Origin: Mycobacterium sp. M26
GTDB lineage: Bacteria > Actinomycetota > Actinomycetes > Mycobacteriales > Mycobacteriaceae
NCBI RefSeq assembly: GCF_001494595.1
Contig: NZ_LN929907.1
Location: 1,369,468-1,433,467, forward strand
Direction: 5' to 3'
DNA: 64,000 nt
Made by a program: the position numbers and the translations under genes. Shown in pieces: positions 18,580 to 28,055 of the stretch (position 1 is the stretch's first letter; every line of letters starts with the position of its first letter). The notes below the pieces were generated by a model. The model ran no database searches. It was given only the letters and a program-made list of their open reading frames with translations, and was not told the DNA's origin.

Positions 18580-19707
18580 ATGGGGTTCTGGCACACCGGC
18601 TATTTTGAGTTTCACGAACCGCAGCAACCCGACGATCTCGGATCGTGGACCCCGGTACCGCCGAAGTACCCCTGCCAGGTCTGCGGTGCCGAATTCTCCA
18701 GTGAAGTCGATCTCCGCGTCCACGCTTTCGCGGGCCACCCCACCGAACAACCTGTGCTGGTTCTGAACGGCCGAGAATGTGGACGGCGAAGATTGACGAT
18801 CACCTACGAGACGCCTAAACGAGCCTGGATTGCGAAGAATGCGACTGCGGCATGGATCAATCGGCGAGAGGTCGCTGTGTCGGAGGCGTTCAAGTACCTG
18901 GCTCGCCAGAGGAGCGGAGTCGTCGACGTTCGGCTAGGCAACGGACGAGTGACCCGTGATTTCCAGTTCGAGTTCGCGCTCGCAGGGAGGGAAGACCTCG
19001 AGGGCGTCGATTCGGCGCTAAACCACCTCATTGGGAGCGAGGACCTAAGCCCTTACACCATCGAAGCTTTCATTATGCGTTCGAAACGGTATCCAACCGC
19101 CGGGCGTTATTATGCGGCGCTAGCAGAATACCTCTACGGCCTTCTCGAACGCGAGGCCGACGGAGAGGGGCGGCTTCAAGACTCTGAGCAACGCGGTGCC
19201 TACGAGGATCGATTCGACGCTGCGGTCAACGTCCTGGGGACGTTCGATAGACCGGCCGCGGAAGCCATCTGTGGGATTGTCGCGTTCCACTACAACCAGT
19301 TCCGCCACGCGATGACCAAGACTCGTAGCGATCGTGTCGCCAAGGTGTCGATGCGATTCGAAGCGATGTTGGAAGGTCGATCCTTTGATCGGGGAGATCT
19401 CGCACCTTCTGCGCATGGAAGCCTCGACTACGCCCTCAGCGACGCCGTGGTAGCGGACGTGCTGAGATTTAGTGCCATGGCGATTGATGGCAGCGCATCG
19501 CCGCTTGCAGTCGACGAGCTGGTCGAGCTAATTGACGGGCAGCGGCCGGCGGACCAGTTCAAACTGCGGTTGATCGCTGCTGAACACTTCCTCGCGGTGG
19601 GAGATGGCTCGTCCGCCCTGAGGCATGCGAACGTTGTTCGGTATGGCGATGCCGAGCGCTGGTACGACGATTTTCGTCGCCGTCTTGAGAGAGGTGCGCA
19701 GCAATGA
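18580..19707 (+). CDS. C2H2-finger protein, first gene of Hsp70 operon
   Basis: About 375 aa. The open frame reaches back to the IS end, but ATG 18580 with GGGAGC upstream is the likely start. Near the N-terminus CQVC...HAFAGH gives the spacing C-X2-C-X12-H-X4-H, a classical zinc-finger spacing that is uncommon in bacteria. The next part (ITYETPKRAWIAKNATAAW, VVDVRLGNGRVTRDFQFEFA) looks beta-rich. The C-terminal 200 residues are helical. No known family is recognised. It overlaps the next gene by 4 bp, so it belongs to the operon that encodes the Hsp70 at 21029. A role in recognising a nucleic acid or protein ligand is possible through the finger but is not shown. Confidence 0.75.
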   Translation: MGFWHTGYFEFHEPQQPDDLGSWTPVPPKYPCQVCGAEFSSEVDLRVHAFAGHPTEQPVLVLNGRECGRRRLTITYETPKRAWIAKNATAAWINRREVAVSEAFKYLARQRSGVVDVRLGNGRVTRDFQFEFALAGREDLEGVDSALNHLIGSEDLSPYTIEAFIMRSKRYPTAGRYYAALAEYLYGLLEREADGEGRLQDSEQRGAYEDRFDAAVNVLGTFDRPAAEAICGIVAFHYNQFRHAMTKTRSDRVAKVSMRFEAMLEGRSFDRGDLAPSAHGSLDYALSDAVVADVLRFSAMAIDGSASPLAVDELVELIDGQRPADQFKLRLIAAEHFLAVGDGSSALRHANVVRYGDAERWYDDFRRRLERGAQQ

Positions 19708-21032
19708 CTAGCAATGGTGAATTCGACGCTGAGGCCAATGGGGAGCCCGAACCTGTTTCTCCGCGACCCACTGAAGAGTCAGCTGACGGTGACGTGTCGG
19801 ATTCGGCGGTGGAGTCGGGGGCAACCAGCGGGGCGGATGCTGTCGAAAGCGTTGGGCGCTATCGCAGTTCGGGTGCTCCGCAATTGAAGACGGTTACCAA
19901 GCGGAAATGGGAAAAGAAGCCTGTCGCGAAGCCACAGACGGTGATCGACCTATTTCAGTACGTCTACCGCGAAACGGGAGCTGGGCGCAAGCTAAACCTC
20001 TCTCGGAACCTCTGGGATGTGCGAACAACACCACTCGAGAATGCTCAAGAGGAGATAGCAGAGGTACGGAAACTGGCGGGTGAAGACCCCTTGCTCGACG
20101 CCTTGGCGAATCTCATGGTTGAGGTAGCTGATATCGAGCTGAAGGACTCCGTTCGTCGTCAGATCCTCAAGTTGGCGCAAGTTGCCTTCGCTAGTCACGA
20201 GTTGTTCGCGGGTCGACTAGAGCGACTGGTCGAGCCGAAGGTGGAACCAGGGCTTACTGCCACTGAGATCAGCCACGCGGCAGGGGTTCTCCGCCTTGCT
20301 GAGTTAGAGAACGAGAAGTCGCTCGCAGTCACTGCCCTCAAGCGTGAGCGACTCAGAGTCAACGCGGTGACGTCGTTCGAACTATTCCGTGCCATGCGCG
20401 ACAACTGGAGCAAAGACCAGCTCATTGATGACTTCTGTCAACTTGTGTGGCGGGTTCCCAGCAGATTCCAGGTGCCCGAGCGGTCGGATGATTCTCCGGC
20501 CAAACGCACCGACGATCTCCGTCGAGACGAAGCGTCAGTCAGGCAACGCGCGGACTGGCGGACCATGGCGATGCTCGTCAACGCGAAATCGGCAGTCGAA
20601 CCCCTCAGTGAACTGAAGCGGCACTTCGAGGCAAAGCTTCGCGACCGTGACAAGAAGGTCGCTGACCTCGTAGACGATGTCGCGGCCCAGTCGCGTCGTG
20701 CCGAGAGGGAGCGAGAAACGGCAAGTTCTCTTTTGGCTGAACTCCAACAGAAGAACTCGCGCATCAGCGGGCTTGAGGCGCGAGTCGCCGAATTGGAGCG
20801 CCAACTTGAGAAGGAACAGAGGGGCCGGTTCGCTGATGAGGTCAACGCTGCCGACGATTACGAGAGTCTGCGCACGCAGGTCATTCGACAGCTTTCTGGG
20901 CAGGTAAACCTGCTCAACGATGGCCTACACGCTCTGCGCAACGGAAGTATCGCCGTAGCTGATGAGTTCGTTGACCGCGCGTTGGCCAAGATCGATGCCG
21001 AGGTCAAACGACTGAAGGAGTTGGCGCAGTGA
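19704..21032 (+). CDS. Coiled-coil protein of Hsp70 operon
   Basis: 442 aa. An acidic, disordered N-terminus (residues 1-55) is followed by a basic patch (KRKWEKKPVAKP). A helical region comes next (about 75-290), then a long coiled coil (about 310-380) with dense E/R/L heptads (ERERETASSLLAELQQ, GLEARVAELERQLEKEQ), and an alpha-helical tail. The position directly before an Hsp70 and the coiled-coil architecture recall nucleotide-exchange factors of the GrpE type, but no GrpE sequence motif is visible, so this is only an analogy. It overlaps both neighbours by 4 bp (ATGA, GTGA). Confidence 0.75.
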   Translation: MTSNGEFDAEANGEPEPVSPRPTEESADGDVSDSAVESGATSGADAVESVGRYRSSGAPQLKTVTKRKWEKKPVAKPQTVIDLFQYVYRETGAGRKLNLSRNLWDVRTTPLENAQEEIAEVRKLAGEDPLLDALANLMVEVADIELKDSVRRQILKLAQVAFASHELFAGRLERLVEPKVEPGLTATEISHAAGVLRLAELENEKSLAVTALKRERLRVNAVTSFELFRAMRDNWSKDQLIDDFCQLVWRVPSRFQVPERSDDSPAKRTDDLRRDEASVRQRADWRTMAMLVNAKSAVEPLSELKRHFEAKLRDRDKKVADLVDDVAAQSRRAERERETASSLLAELQQKNSRISGLEARVAELERQLEKEQRGRFADEVNAADDYESLRTQVIRQLSGQVNLLNDGLHALRNGSIAVADEFVDRALAKIDAEVKRLKELAQ

Positions 21033-22804
21033 TCGTTGGGTTCGACTTCGGCACCACCAACAGTCTCATTTCGTTAGTCGCGGAAGGTTTTGTCCTCGAC
21101 GTTCTCGACGAGGAAGGCCGTCCACACCCGTCCGTCGTTCGGTACGAAGGCGAAGACGTCGTCGTCGGCCGAGAGGCGCGAGAGGCGTTGGAAGCGTCCG
21201 GCCTCGGAGTCCACGGAAATACAGTGAGATCGCCGAAGATGTACCTCGGCCAAACGGAAATCACCGTGGGTGGCGTCAACCGCAGCCCAGAGGACATCGT
21301 CGCCGACGTCATCAGACACGTACGAGCCCAGTCTCAGCAAAGCCCCCTCCTTAGGCGATTGAGGGGTCGGAGGGTGCTCGGAGACTTTGACCGTGCAGTC
21401 GTGACCATCCCGGTGAACATGACCGGTCTGCGCCGCGCAGCGCTGCGTCGCGCGTTCCAGCAGGCAGGCATCACTGTCGTGCACATGGTCCATGAGCCTC
21501 TCGCGGCCTTGTACGGCTACATGAGAGGCGCGCAGGATTCCGATAGCACCGTTCGGAAACTGATGGGCCGCAACGTCCTTGTCGTTGACTGGGGCGGTGG
21601 AACGCTCGACCTCACGTTGTGTCGGATTGAACCCGGCCGCATCGTCCAGGTTCGCAACGGAGGCAACGATCTCGTTGGCGGCGACAAGTTCGATGAAGTG
21701 ATTCGCGACGAGGTGATTGCGCGGTTTTCGAACTTGAAGGGCATTTCAGATACTGACCGGCCGATCCGCGATCAGCGGCTTCGTCTTCTCCAGGAAGCCG
21801 AGAAAAACAAAATCGCCTCGTCGGAGCGGGCAAGCGTCAGCTTCTATCGGCCCAACTTCTTCCCCCAGTCAGGGGCCACCCTAGAGTACTCGGCGAGGCG
21901 TCAGGAGCTTGACGAGATGACTCGGCCCCTAGTCGCCGCCGGAATCCACGAGGTCGAATCACTTTTCAATACGGTGGACATGGCGCCGGCGGAGGTCTCG
22001 CTCTGCCTCTTGGTCGGAGGAATGGCAGCGATGCCGAGCATCCGGACTGAACTTCACCAAATCTTCGGCCCGCAGAAGGTCGAGGTACCGCAGAACAGTC
22101 GGACGCTGATCGCGCAAGGTGCGGCGTGGATAGCGCACGACGCCCAGCGTCTGGTGCTCGCAAAGCCTATTGAGCTCGAGATGGCGCGAGGGTACCGGCT
22201 GCCGATCCTACGTGCGGGTACTCCTATGCCAACGGATGGGAGCGTGTATTCAGACCGCTTCCACCTTTACTGCACGGATCCAAGCGACGGATCTGCAAAG
22301 TTCTCGATCGTCGCTCCCACTGAACTCCATGAGCAGCCGCAGGCGAGTGACCCGCGGACGTCCATAGGCATGTTCACCATTGATGTTGACAAGGCGGCTC
22401 CACCGCTTGTCGAGCGAATAGAACTCGATGTCGAAATCGACGATGACCTAATACTCACTGTCGGGGCACAGTCCAGCCAGCGCAAGGACAGCGCGCGAGC
22501 CAATTACCATGACCTCGAGTTTGGCATTGGTCTACCTGGGAGCGACGTCTCGATCGAAGTCGGCAACGATTCTGTTCGTGCCACCGCTGCAGGAGGACTG
22601 ACTATTCGAGCGAACGTGGCCGATCAAAAGAATCAAGCACTAGTTCCGGGCGAGGTCCTTTACCAGTACAAGCCTGGCGCCTTCCGAAAGCTGCCCGGCC
22701 CCAACTATGCCACCCCCGAGCAGACCGACGAACGCCTCTATTACGAACCCTGTTCAGTGTGCAAAAGGCCATGGGGAGACCCCTCCTGCACCTGCGGCTC
22801 ATAG
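21029..22804 (+). CDS. Divergent Hsp70/DnaK-like ATPase
   Basis: 591 aa. Actin/Hsp70 ATPase motifs are intact: phosphate-1 GFDFGTTNSL (residues 4-13), connect/phosphate-2 VVDWGGGTLDLTL (about 190), and the adenosine motif LLVGGMAAMPSIR (about 330). The C-terminal 200 residues do not show the usual DnaK substrate-binding signature. The protein ends in a cysteine cluster (CSVCKRPWGDPSCTC) that could bind zinc. Chromosomal DnaK is about 620 aa with an EEVD-like or acidic tail, so this is a specialised paralogue. Start GTG 21029 overlaps the preceding stop. It is likely to act on or with the coiled-coil proteins encoded on both sides. Confidence 0.88.
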   Translation: MIVGFDFGTTNSLISLVAEGFVLDVLDEEGRPHPSVVRYEGEDVVVGREAREALEASGLGVHGNTVRSPKMYLGQTEITVGGVNRSPEDIVADVIRHVRAQSQQSPLLRRLRGRRVLGDFDRAVVTIPVNMTGLRRAALRRAFQQAGITVVHMVHEPLAALYGYMRGAQDSDSTVRKLMGRNVLVVDWGGGTLDLTLCRIEPGRIVQVRNGGNDLVGGDKFDEVIRDEVIARFSNLKGISDTDRPIRDQRLRLLQEAEKNKIASSERASVSFYRPNFFPQSGATLEYSARRQELDEMTRPLVAAGIHEVESLFNTVDMAPAEVSLCLLVGGMAAMPSIRTELHQIFGPQKVEVPQNSRTLIAQGAAWIAHDAQRLVLAKPIELEMARGYRLPILRAGTPMPTDGSVYSDRFHLYCTDPSDGSAKFSIVAPTELHEQPQASDPRTSIGMFTIDVDKAAPPLVERIELDVEIDDDLILTVGAQSSQRKDSARANYHDLEFGIGLPGSDVSIEVGNDSVRATAAGGLTIRANVADQKNQALVPGEVLYQYKPGAFRKLPGPNYATPEQTDERLYYEPCSVCKRPWGDPSCTCGS

Positions 22805-22813
22805 GTCCGCGCC

Positions 22814-24166
22814 GTGGCATCCCAGCAGGTGATCGTTCGAGTCGTCAACGGTGACGCGACTGTAGAGGACGCGATCCGTCGTCCCGTCCGGCTAACGCCC
22901 GACGGATACGCTGGTATCGCCTATGCCGGAGCGGTCTACCCGCTGTTCGCTGACTGTGCCGTCGATATCGCAGGACCTTCCTGGGAGATTGCTGACTGCA
23001 AGCGATTTCTGTTTTCCGGAGCTGAGATCCCCTATGCACCAAGGGCAGCCCGGGCAGCAACTCGGTTTGGTGGTTTCGACGGGGATTGGGCCATCGAGAC
23101 CAGTAACTTCGGGCACTACGTCGTGTTTAACGCTTCCGAACGTGTTGCAACCCAGCTCGTCGATGCGATGGAGTCCGCAGGCGTTTCGGTTCAGCGCTGG
23201 GACGTGAGTCACCGACCCTCTAGCGATGGCAAGTTCTACGACTGGTTTGCCCGACTTCGATTCAAAGGCGGCCGTGCTGAGGCGATTTCGCTGGTTTCTG
23301 ATGTCTTTTCGCCAGCACATGAGACGGGGCCCGATCGACGGGTAGATGCCGTGGCGTCCTTGCCTCCGGCGCCTACCCGTCTGGAGGATCTGGAGCCCCA
23401 AGTCGAGCAGCTTCTCTCCCAGATTGCTGATCTACGCGAGCGGGTAGCTGCGGCCGAGGGTGAGTCGGCCATGCTGCGTGAACGTTTGGCGGCAGCAGAT
23501 TCCCGTGAGTCGAAGCTATCGAGGGACCTCGATCGTGCACTCGAGTACCAGCGGTCGTTGCATAGCCAGATCGCAGAGCTGACCCAGTCCACCGATCAAT
23601 CGGCCACAAACAACGTCCTACTGGCCCAGCAGCTGGAAACCGAAGAGTTTCTCGAGACCGCTCTCGCCGAGAATGCGTTGCTGCGTGAGCAGCTTACTGC
23701 TGCACGGACGCAGGCGGAAGAAGCTGGGTCGCGCATCATTACGCTGGAAGCCAATGTTTCTGCGATGCAGGAACATCTCGACGAGATCGTTGAGCTTGAG
23801 CGTGAGCGCCGGCGCGCCTCTCAAACGCGGCGAGCACCGCGGCGTGGTGTCGTCGGGTTCCTGGACAGTGCCTTTTCGAGGCTATCCTTCGTCCTCGACA
23901 GCGTCGAGGTTATTGCGGATCTCGAGGCCCCGGCCTCCGTCCTTCGAACCCTTATTCAGATCGATATGGGTAGCAACATCGGGAGGGATCTCGAAGGCCT
24001 GCGAGGCTGGCGGGAAGTTTCCAAACTCGCCACTGGCGCTCCCGACGGCGGAAGCATGGGCCGGATCTATTACAAGCCCGATGGGCATCGGGTTCTTGTC
24101 AGCGTCCATCTAAAGCGAGACGACAAAGAGCAGCGGCGCCTTATCGAGAAGCTTCGTGCATTGTGA
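22814..24166 (+). CDS. Coiled-coil protein with possible RelE/ParE-like C-terminus
   Basis: 450 aa, GTG start 9 bp after the Hsp70 gene. Residues 1-180 form an unrecognised globular region. Residues about 190-340 are a long coiled coil (LEPQVEQLLSQIADLRERVA, ESAMLRERLAAADSRESKL). The last 100 residues (FLDSAFSRLSFVLDSVEVIA, then WREVSKLATG and GRIYYKPDGHRVLVSVHLK) have the order of a helix pair followed by a beta sheet with Arg/Lys-rich strands, resembling RelE/ParE-type toxins. That similarity is by eye only. If true, this would be an effector tethered by a coiled coil and controlled by the Hsp70. Confidence 0.72.
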   Translation: MASQQVIVRVVNGDATVEDAIRRPVRLTPDGYAGIAYAGAVYPLFADCAVDIAGPSWEIADCKRFLFSGAEIPYAPRAARAATRFGGFDGDWAIETSNFGHYVVFNASERVATQLVDAMESAGVSVQRWDVSHRPSSDGKFYDWFARLRFKGGRAEAISLVSDVFSPAHETGPDRRVDAVASLPPAPTRLEDLEPQVEQLLSQIADLRERVAAAEGESAMLRERLAAADSRESKLSRDLDRALEYQRSLHSQIAELTQSTDQSATNNVLLAQQLETEEFLETALAENALLREQLTAARTQAEEAGSRIITLEANVSAMQEHLDEIVELERERRRASQTRRAPRRGVVGFLDSAFSRLSFVLDSVEVIADLEAPASVLRTLIQIDMGSNIGRDLEGLRGWREVSKLATGAPDGGSMGRIYYKPDGHRVLVSVHLKRDDKEQRRLIEKLRAL

Positions 24167-24223
24167 TCCTTACTGATATCACTGCAAGAGCCTCGCGCCG
24201 GGCGGCCTTTTGTAGAGTGTCTT

Positions 24224-24622
24224 GTGCTGACGGATGGATTCCATGAGCGAGGTGACTGGTTGGCGCAGGCCGAAAGATTCAACGAAGATGTTTTCGAGAA
24301 GCTATGTGAAGCCGTAGATGTGGGTGACGTTATCTCAACCCTGGGCATCTCGCGTCCCAACTGGATTGCCGGCATCAATGAGTACGGAGTGCTTGTGGAA
24401 ACGCTGCGCTCGCGCGACGCCGGTCGCGGTGCCCAGCTTGTTCCGGCGTGGATGATCAATATTGCGTGGGGGCATCTTCGGATGCGCGGGCGACTGAGCC
24501 AGGAGCAACTGCTGAACGACTTGAACGTCAAGCGTTCAGCGTTTGTGTGCGCACTGCTCGCGCACTTTCCTGGCGTTGACGTCGAGTCGGAGAAGCCGAT
24601 CGTCCTGCGACTGGAGCAATAG
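24224..24622 (+). CDS. Small protein closing the Hsp70 operon
   Basis: 132 aa, function not recognised. GTG 24224 is the first plausible start. The same frame is open back to the stop of the preceding gene (24164-24166), so in-frame readthrough would give a fusion. It has an HTH-like stretch (AVDVGDVISTLGISRPNWIAG) and a C-terminal helical half (RGRLSQEQLLNDLNVKRSAF). It ends 68 bp before the convergent helicase gene. It could be a partner or antitoxin-like subunit of the preceding protein; this is inference from position only. Confidence 0.65.
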   Translation: MLTDGFHERGDWLAQAERFNEDVFEKLCEAVDVGDVISTLGISRPNWIAGINEYGVLVETLRSRDAGRGAQLVPAWMINIAWGHLRMRGRLSQEQLLNDLNVKRSAFVCALLAHFPGVDVESEKPIVLRLEQ

Positions 24623-24689
24623 TCGACTTCACTACGGGCCTTACGAGGCCACCGCGGTGGAAGCCGACTGCAGCAGAACTAGATTCGTA

Positions 24690-27600
24690 TCAGGTTGGTT
24701 GTTTCGACAACTGTTGTTCTGCCGTCTCCACAAACGCGTTCAGAGTCGAGATGAGACGCATGTCCGCAACCGTGCGCGCGCGAGTATTCAGCAGTTCGTC
24801 GGTGCACACGAGGTAGGCGAGGCAACGGGCTCGGCTGATGGCGACGTTGAGCCGATTGCGGGAGAACAAGAAATCGACTCCGCGCGTCATGTCCTCGCCG
24901 GTCGAGGTCGCCATGCTGAAGAACACGACCGCAGCCTCACGGCCCTGGAACTTATCAACCGTTCCGACAGGTACTTCGGCAAGCCGCGGATCGCGTTCGA
25001 GCCGCGCCCGGATGGTGTTGACCTGATTGTTGTACGGCGCAACAACCATGAAATCGTTTGCCCGCAATGGCTTCTGCTCGCCATCGTGATCTGTCCAGTC
25101 GGTTTCAATCAAGCGCGACAATTCTTCGGCAATCAAGTCCGCCTCTTGTGTCGACGACGTCTTGTTGTCGCGGTGTTCGGCGCGCAGCCACCTGAGGCCG
25201 GTCCCGACGATGGTGGACTGCTGCGCACAATCAGGATGGCTCTCGAGGCGACCTTCGTAGATCTGATCGGAAATGAACTGGCAGACATCGGGGTGCATGC
25301 GCCGGGTCTCCGCAATGAACACGCCGCGGTCAGGCGGCAGAATGACATCCTGCTCCACGATGTGTTCAAGCACGCTGCGTCCCGCGATCCCGGGGTGATT
25401 GGCGTGAGCAACCTGCGGCAGCTGAAGCGGATCGCCGAGCATCAAGAGGCTGCGGGCAGCTCCTGACGCGGCGAGCGCGTCGGCGAGTGCAAGTTGGCCG
25501 GCTTCATCGATGAGCAGTACATCTACTGGTGCCGAGTGCATTTGAGGCGAGGAGAAGAGCCACGCGGTGCCCGCCACCAGATTGAACTCATGCCGCGCGC
25601 ACACATCGTTGTTCCCGTATCTGACCTCGGGGAGTCTCCGCGTCGAACTTGTGCCCGCGTTGCAGACCGCGCGCAGCAAGTCGAGATCGCCCTGGTCTTT
25701 AAAGAGGGCGACGACACGCTCGATCACGTTCGCGATCGCATGATGACTCACCGCGGTCACGCCAACTCGGCAGCCGTCCAGCACCAACGCCCGAATCAGC
25801 CGCGCTGCCCGGTAGGTCTTGCCCGTCCCGGGCGGTCCTTGAATCGCGACATAGCTGTTGTCGAGTTGCGTAACCCAGGCTGTCATGTCAGCCAGGTCGT
25901 CGATAAACACGCCTTCTCGAGGACCACCGCCAGTGAATCGTGGAAGATCCCTGCGCAAGAGCGAAAGGGTCACCGGGTTGGGGTTACGGCCTTCAAGAAC
26001 ATCATCGGCAAACCGCTGCAAGGCATCGGATTTGGATTTCGAAGAAACCCAATCATGCAGTACCGCTGCGCGAGGAAGGAAACCTCCTTGCTGCAGCTTC
26101 TCGGTCCACAGGAGTTCGACTAGGCCACTGTCCCGATCCAGAGAAACGATGGTGGCGTAGTACCTGTCGCCCAAGGGGTCTGCCACCATGACCGAGCCCC
26201 CCTTCTGTGAGAAGCGGTCCAGGTCTTGTGCCGGAAAGCTGAACTGCATTGCCGGCGTAAGCAGATTGTCCTTTTTGCCGGGGCGTTCGATTAGTCCGAC
26301 GGGGCGGAGATCGGCAATTGCCTCGGGATCATCGATAAGGTCGCTTGGGTCGGCTTCGAGCTTCGCCTTTTTCGGTGCTAGATAGGCGAACCACTCCGCA
26401 CGCCAGTAGCAAAGGAGATCTCCAAGATCGTGTTCAAGGGTACCAACCTCCCATTCATGTAGCCGAGCGATCGTCGCGTCGAGCTCGGGCAGCTCCGGGT
26501 CTGGTTCAACATAGGCTGACCGCCAAGCCATGTCGGGCGGGCGGTGCTCGATCAGCCAGTCGCGCAGGGCCATAGTCGCGCGAACGTCGTCTTGGTTGTA
26601 GAGGGCGATGGCATCGAGGTCGGCCTGGTTGGGGCTGCTCATATAGTGCCCGTATCGCACAACAGCACCGGCGCCCTTGTCGATGTCGTGTTGCCGCTCG
26701 AAGTCTGTCAAACGTTCCAAGTGCTTCAGTCCATACGATTCGGTTCCGGCCTGAATACTGTTGCGGGCAACTGATAACAGATCGACGAAGGCTCCCGTGT
26801 CGATCAGTTCCGCAAGTGTGAGTTCACCGACTCCGTGACTCTCCGCCATCTTCTGCAGCGAAGAGCGCTCAGTGTGGTTGTAGTGGTAGATGTGCATACC
26901 GGGAAAGCTGTCTCTACGCTTGCTCAGGTAGTCGATCAAGTTGCGGACCGCCTCAGCTTCCTGCCCGAGGTCGTGAGCCCACCACTGCCGGTACTCCCAG
27001 TTGCCCTCGGAGTCCTTTTCCAGCAGACCGAACAGGAAGAACAACCCCGCGTCAGCGCGCCAGAAGGGGTGGCCTTCAAAGTCGAGGAATACATCTCCGG
27101 CGTCGGGTTGCGGGAGCGTTTCGAGGCCGTGTCCCCAGTCGTCGTCATCGCCAGGTTCGATCATCGCGTAGGGCGGCGGGGCATCGGGTAGATCTCGGGC
27201 TGCCACCTGGAGTGCTGCTTGGCCCCGTAGACGGACTACCCGCTCCGGCTGTAGACCCTCAACGGGACCGTGGGTCTCGGCTAGGCCCGTCAAGGTGACG
27301 ATTCCCACACCGCGGAGGGCCGAGATGTCCTTCTGTCGGATGCCTGCGATGTAGATGAGGGAGTCTTCATTCCGCCATTGCTCTTCGCAGACGTCTCGGA
27401 ACTCGCAAAAGTCGCAGTGAGTGCACGGTTCAGGAGCAGTTTCAGCAGCCGGTCCTCGTTCGAGCGCGTCGGTGAGGCGACTGCGCAGACGGCGCCAGAA
27501 TGGCTGAAAAGCGTTAACTCGCAGAGACTCCAGCTTGCCCGAGCCCAACCAGATATGCATGTTCGTGGGCTGCGCACCTCTAAGGGCGGCGATAGCCTCG

Positions 27601-28055
27601 GCGTAGAAGCACAGCTGCAACACATGCCCAGGCTTGGCTTCGGCTCGGGTGAGTTTCGCGTCGACTGGCTCGTACGACACGACTCCTGTCTGGGGGTCCT
27701 CGACCCGGACCACGAAGTCCGCGACTCCACGAATCCCGTTGTGGGATAGAGGCATTTGGTAGATGACATCCCAGGCATCGTGAAGGGGGTCGCCGACACT
27801 CGCTACCCACGATGAAAAACACTGACCGCGCTCCTTTTCCGGGACACGCAAGATCGATTTGCCGGCGCGCTGATACTCGTCCAAACAGGCCTGCTCATGC
27901 GCAAGGCCTTTGTTCAACAGAAGTTGAGCAAATGACCCGAAAGCAAAATCTGGCTCGCTCCGGATCCCGTCGTCTACCTGGCTGCGTAGGGTCAGGTAAT
28001 GCGGGCAGTCCAGCCATGCTGTCACTTTGGACGGGGTGAGCAGCCGTTCTGTCAT
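24690..28055 (-). CDS. RecB/Cas4-like nuclease, RNase H-like exonuclease and SF1 helicase fusion (TM0106 type)
   Basis: 1121 aa. The N-terminal 230 residues are a RecB/Cas4-like nuclease: CPHYL near the start, DAKLTRAEAKPGHVLQLCFYAEA, and an Fe-S-type cysteine cluster (CTHCDFCEFRDVC). The middle third resembles the TM0106/RNase_H_2 3'-5' exonuclease (VFLDFEGHPF, YHYNHTERSSL, LKHLERL, YNQDDVRATMALRDWL). The C-terminal third is a DNA2/UPF1-type SF1 helicase: Walker A GPPGTGKTYRA, LLIDEAGQL, GDPLQLPQV, TVDKFQGREA and NVAISRARC. All catalytic motifs are present. It is probably a DNA repair or defence enzyme. The start overlaps the 86-aa upstream gene by 4 bp. Confidence 0.9.
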   Translation of the reverse strand: MTERLLTPSKVTAWLDCPHYLTLRSQVDDGIRSEPDFAFGSFAQLLLNKGLAHEQACLDEYQRAGKSILRVPEKERGQCFSSWVASVGDPLHDAWDVIYQMPLSHNGIRGVADFVVRVEDPQTGVVSYEPVDAKLTRAEAKPGHVLQLCFYAEAIAALRGAQPTNMHIWLGSGKLESLRVNAFQPFWRRLRSRLTDALERGPAAETAPEPCTHCDFCEFRDVCEEQWRNEDSLIYIAGIRQKDISALRGVGIVTLTGLAETHGPVEGLQPERVVRLRGQAALQVAARDLPDAPPPYAMIEPGDDDDWGHGLETLPQPDAGDVFLDFEGHPFWRADAGLFFLFGLLEKDSEGNWEYRQWWAHDLGQEAEAVRNLIDYLSKRRDSFPGMHIYHYNHTERSSLQKMAESHGVGELTLAELIDTGAFVDLLSVARNSIQAGTESYGLKHLERLTDFERQHDIDKGAGAVVRYGHYMSSPNQADLDAIALYNQDDVRATMALRDWLIEHRPPDMAWRSAYVEPDPELPELDATIARLHEWEVGTLEHDLGDLLCYWRAEWFAYLAPKKAKLEADPSDLIDDPEAIADLRPVGLIERPGKKDNLLTPAMQFSFPAQDLDRFSQKGGSVMVADPLGDRYYATIVSLDRDSGLVELLWTEKLQQGGFLPRAAVLHDWVSSKSKSDALQRFADDVLEGRNPNPVTLSLLRRDLPRFTGGGPREGVFIDDLADMTAWVTQLDNSYVAIQGPPGTGKTYRAARLIRALVLDGCRVGVTAVSHHAIANVIERVVALFKDQGDLDLLRAVCNAGTSSTRRLPEVRYGNNDVCARHEFNLVAGTAWLFSSPQMHSAPVDVLLIDEAGQLALADALAASGAARSLLMLGDPLQLPQVAHANHPGIAGRSVLEHIVEQDVILPPDRGVFIAETRRMHPDVCQFISDQIYEGRLESHPDCAQQSTIVGTGLRWLRAEHRDNKTSSTQEADLIAEELSRLIETDWTDHDGEQKPLRANDFMVVAPYNNQVNTIRARLERDPRLAEVPVGTVDKFQGREAAVVFFSMATSTGEDMTRGVDFLFSRNRLNVAISRARCLAYLVCTDELLNTRARTVADMRLISTLNAFVETAEQQLSKQPT

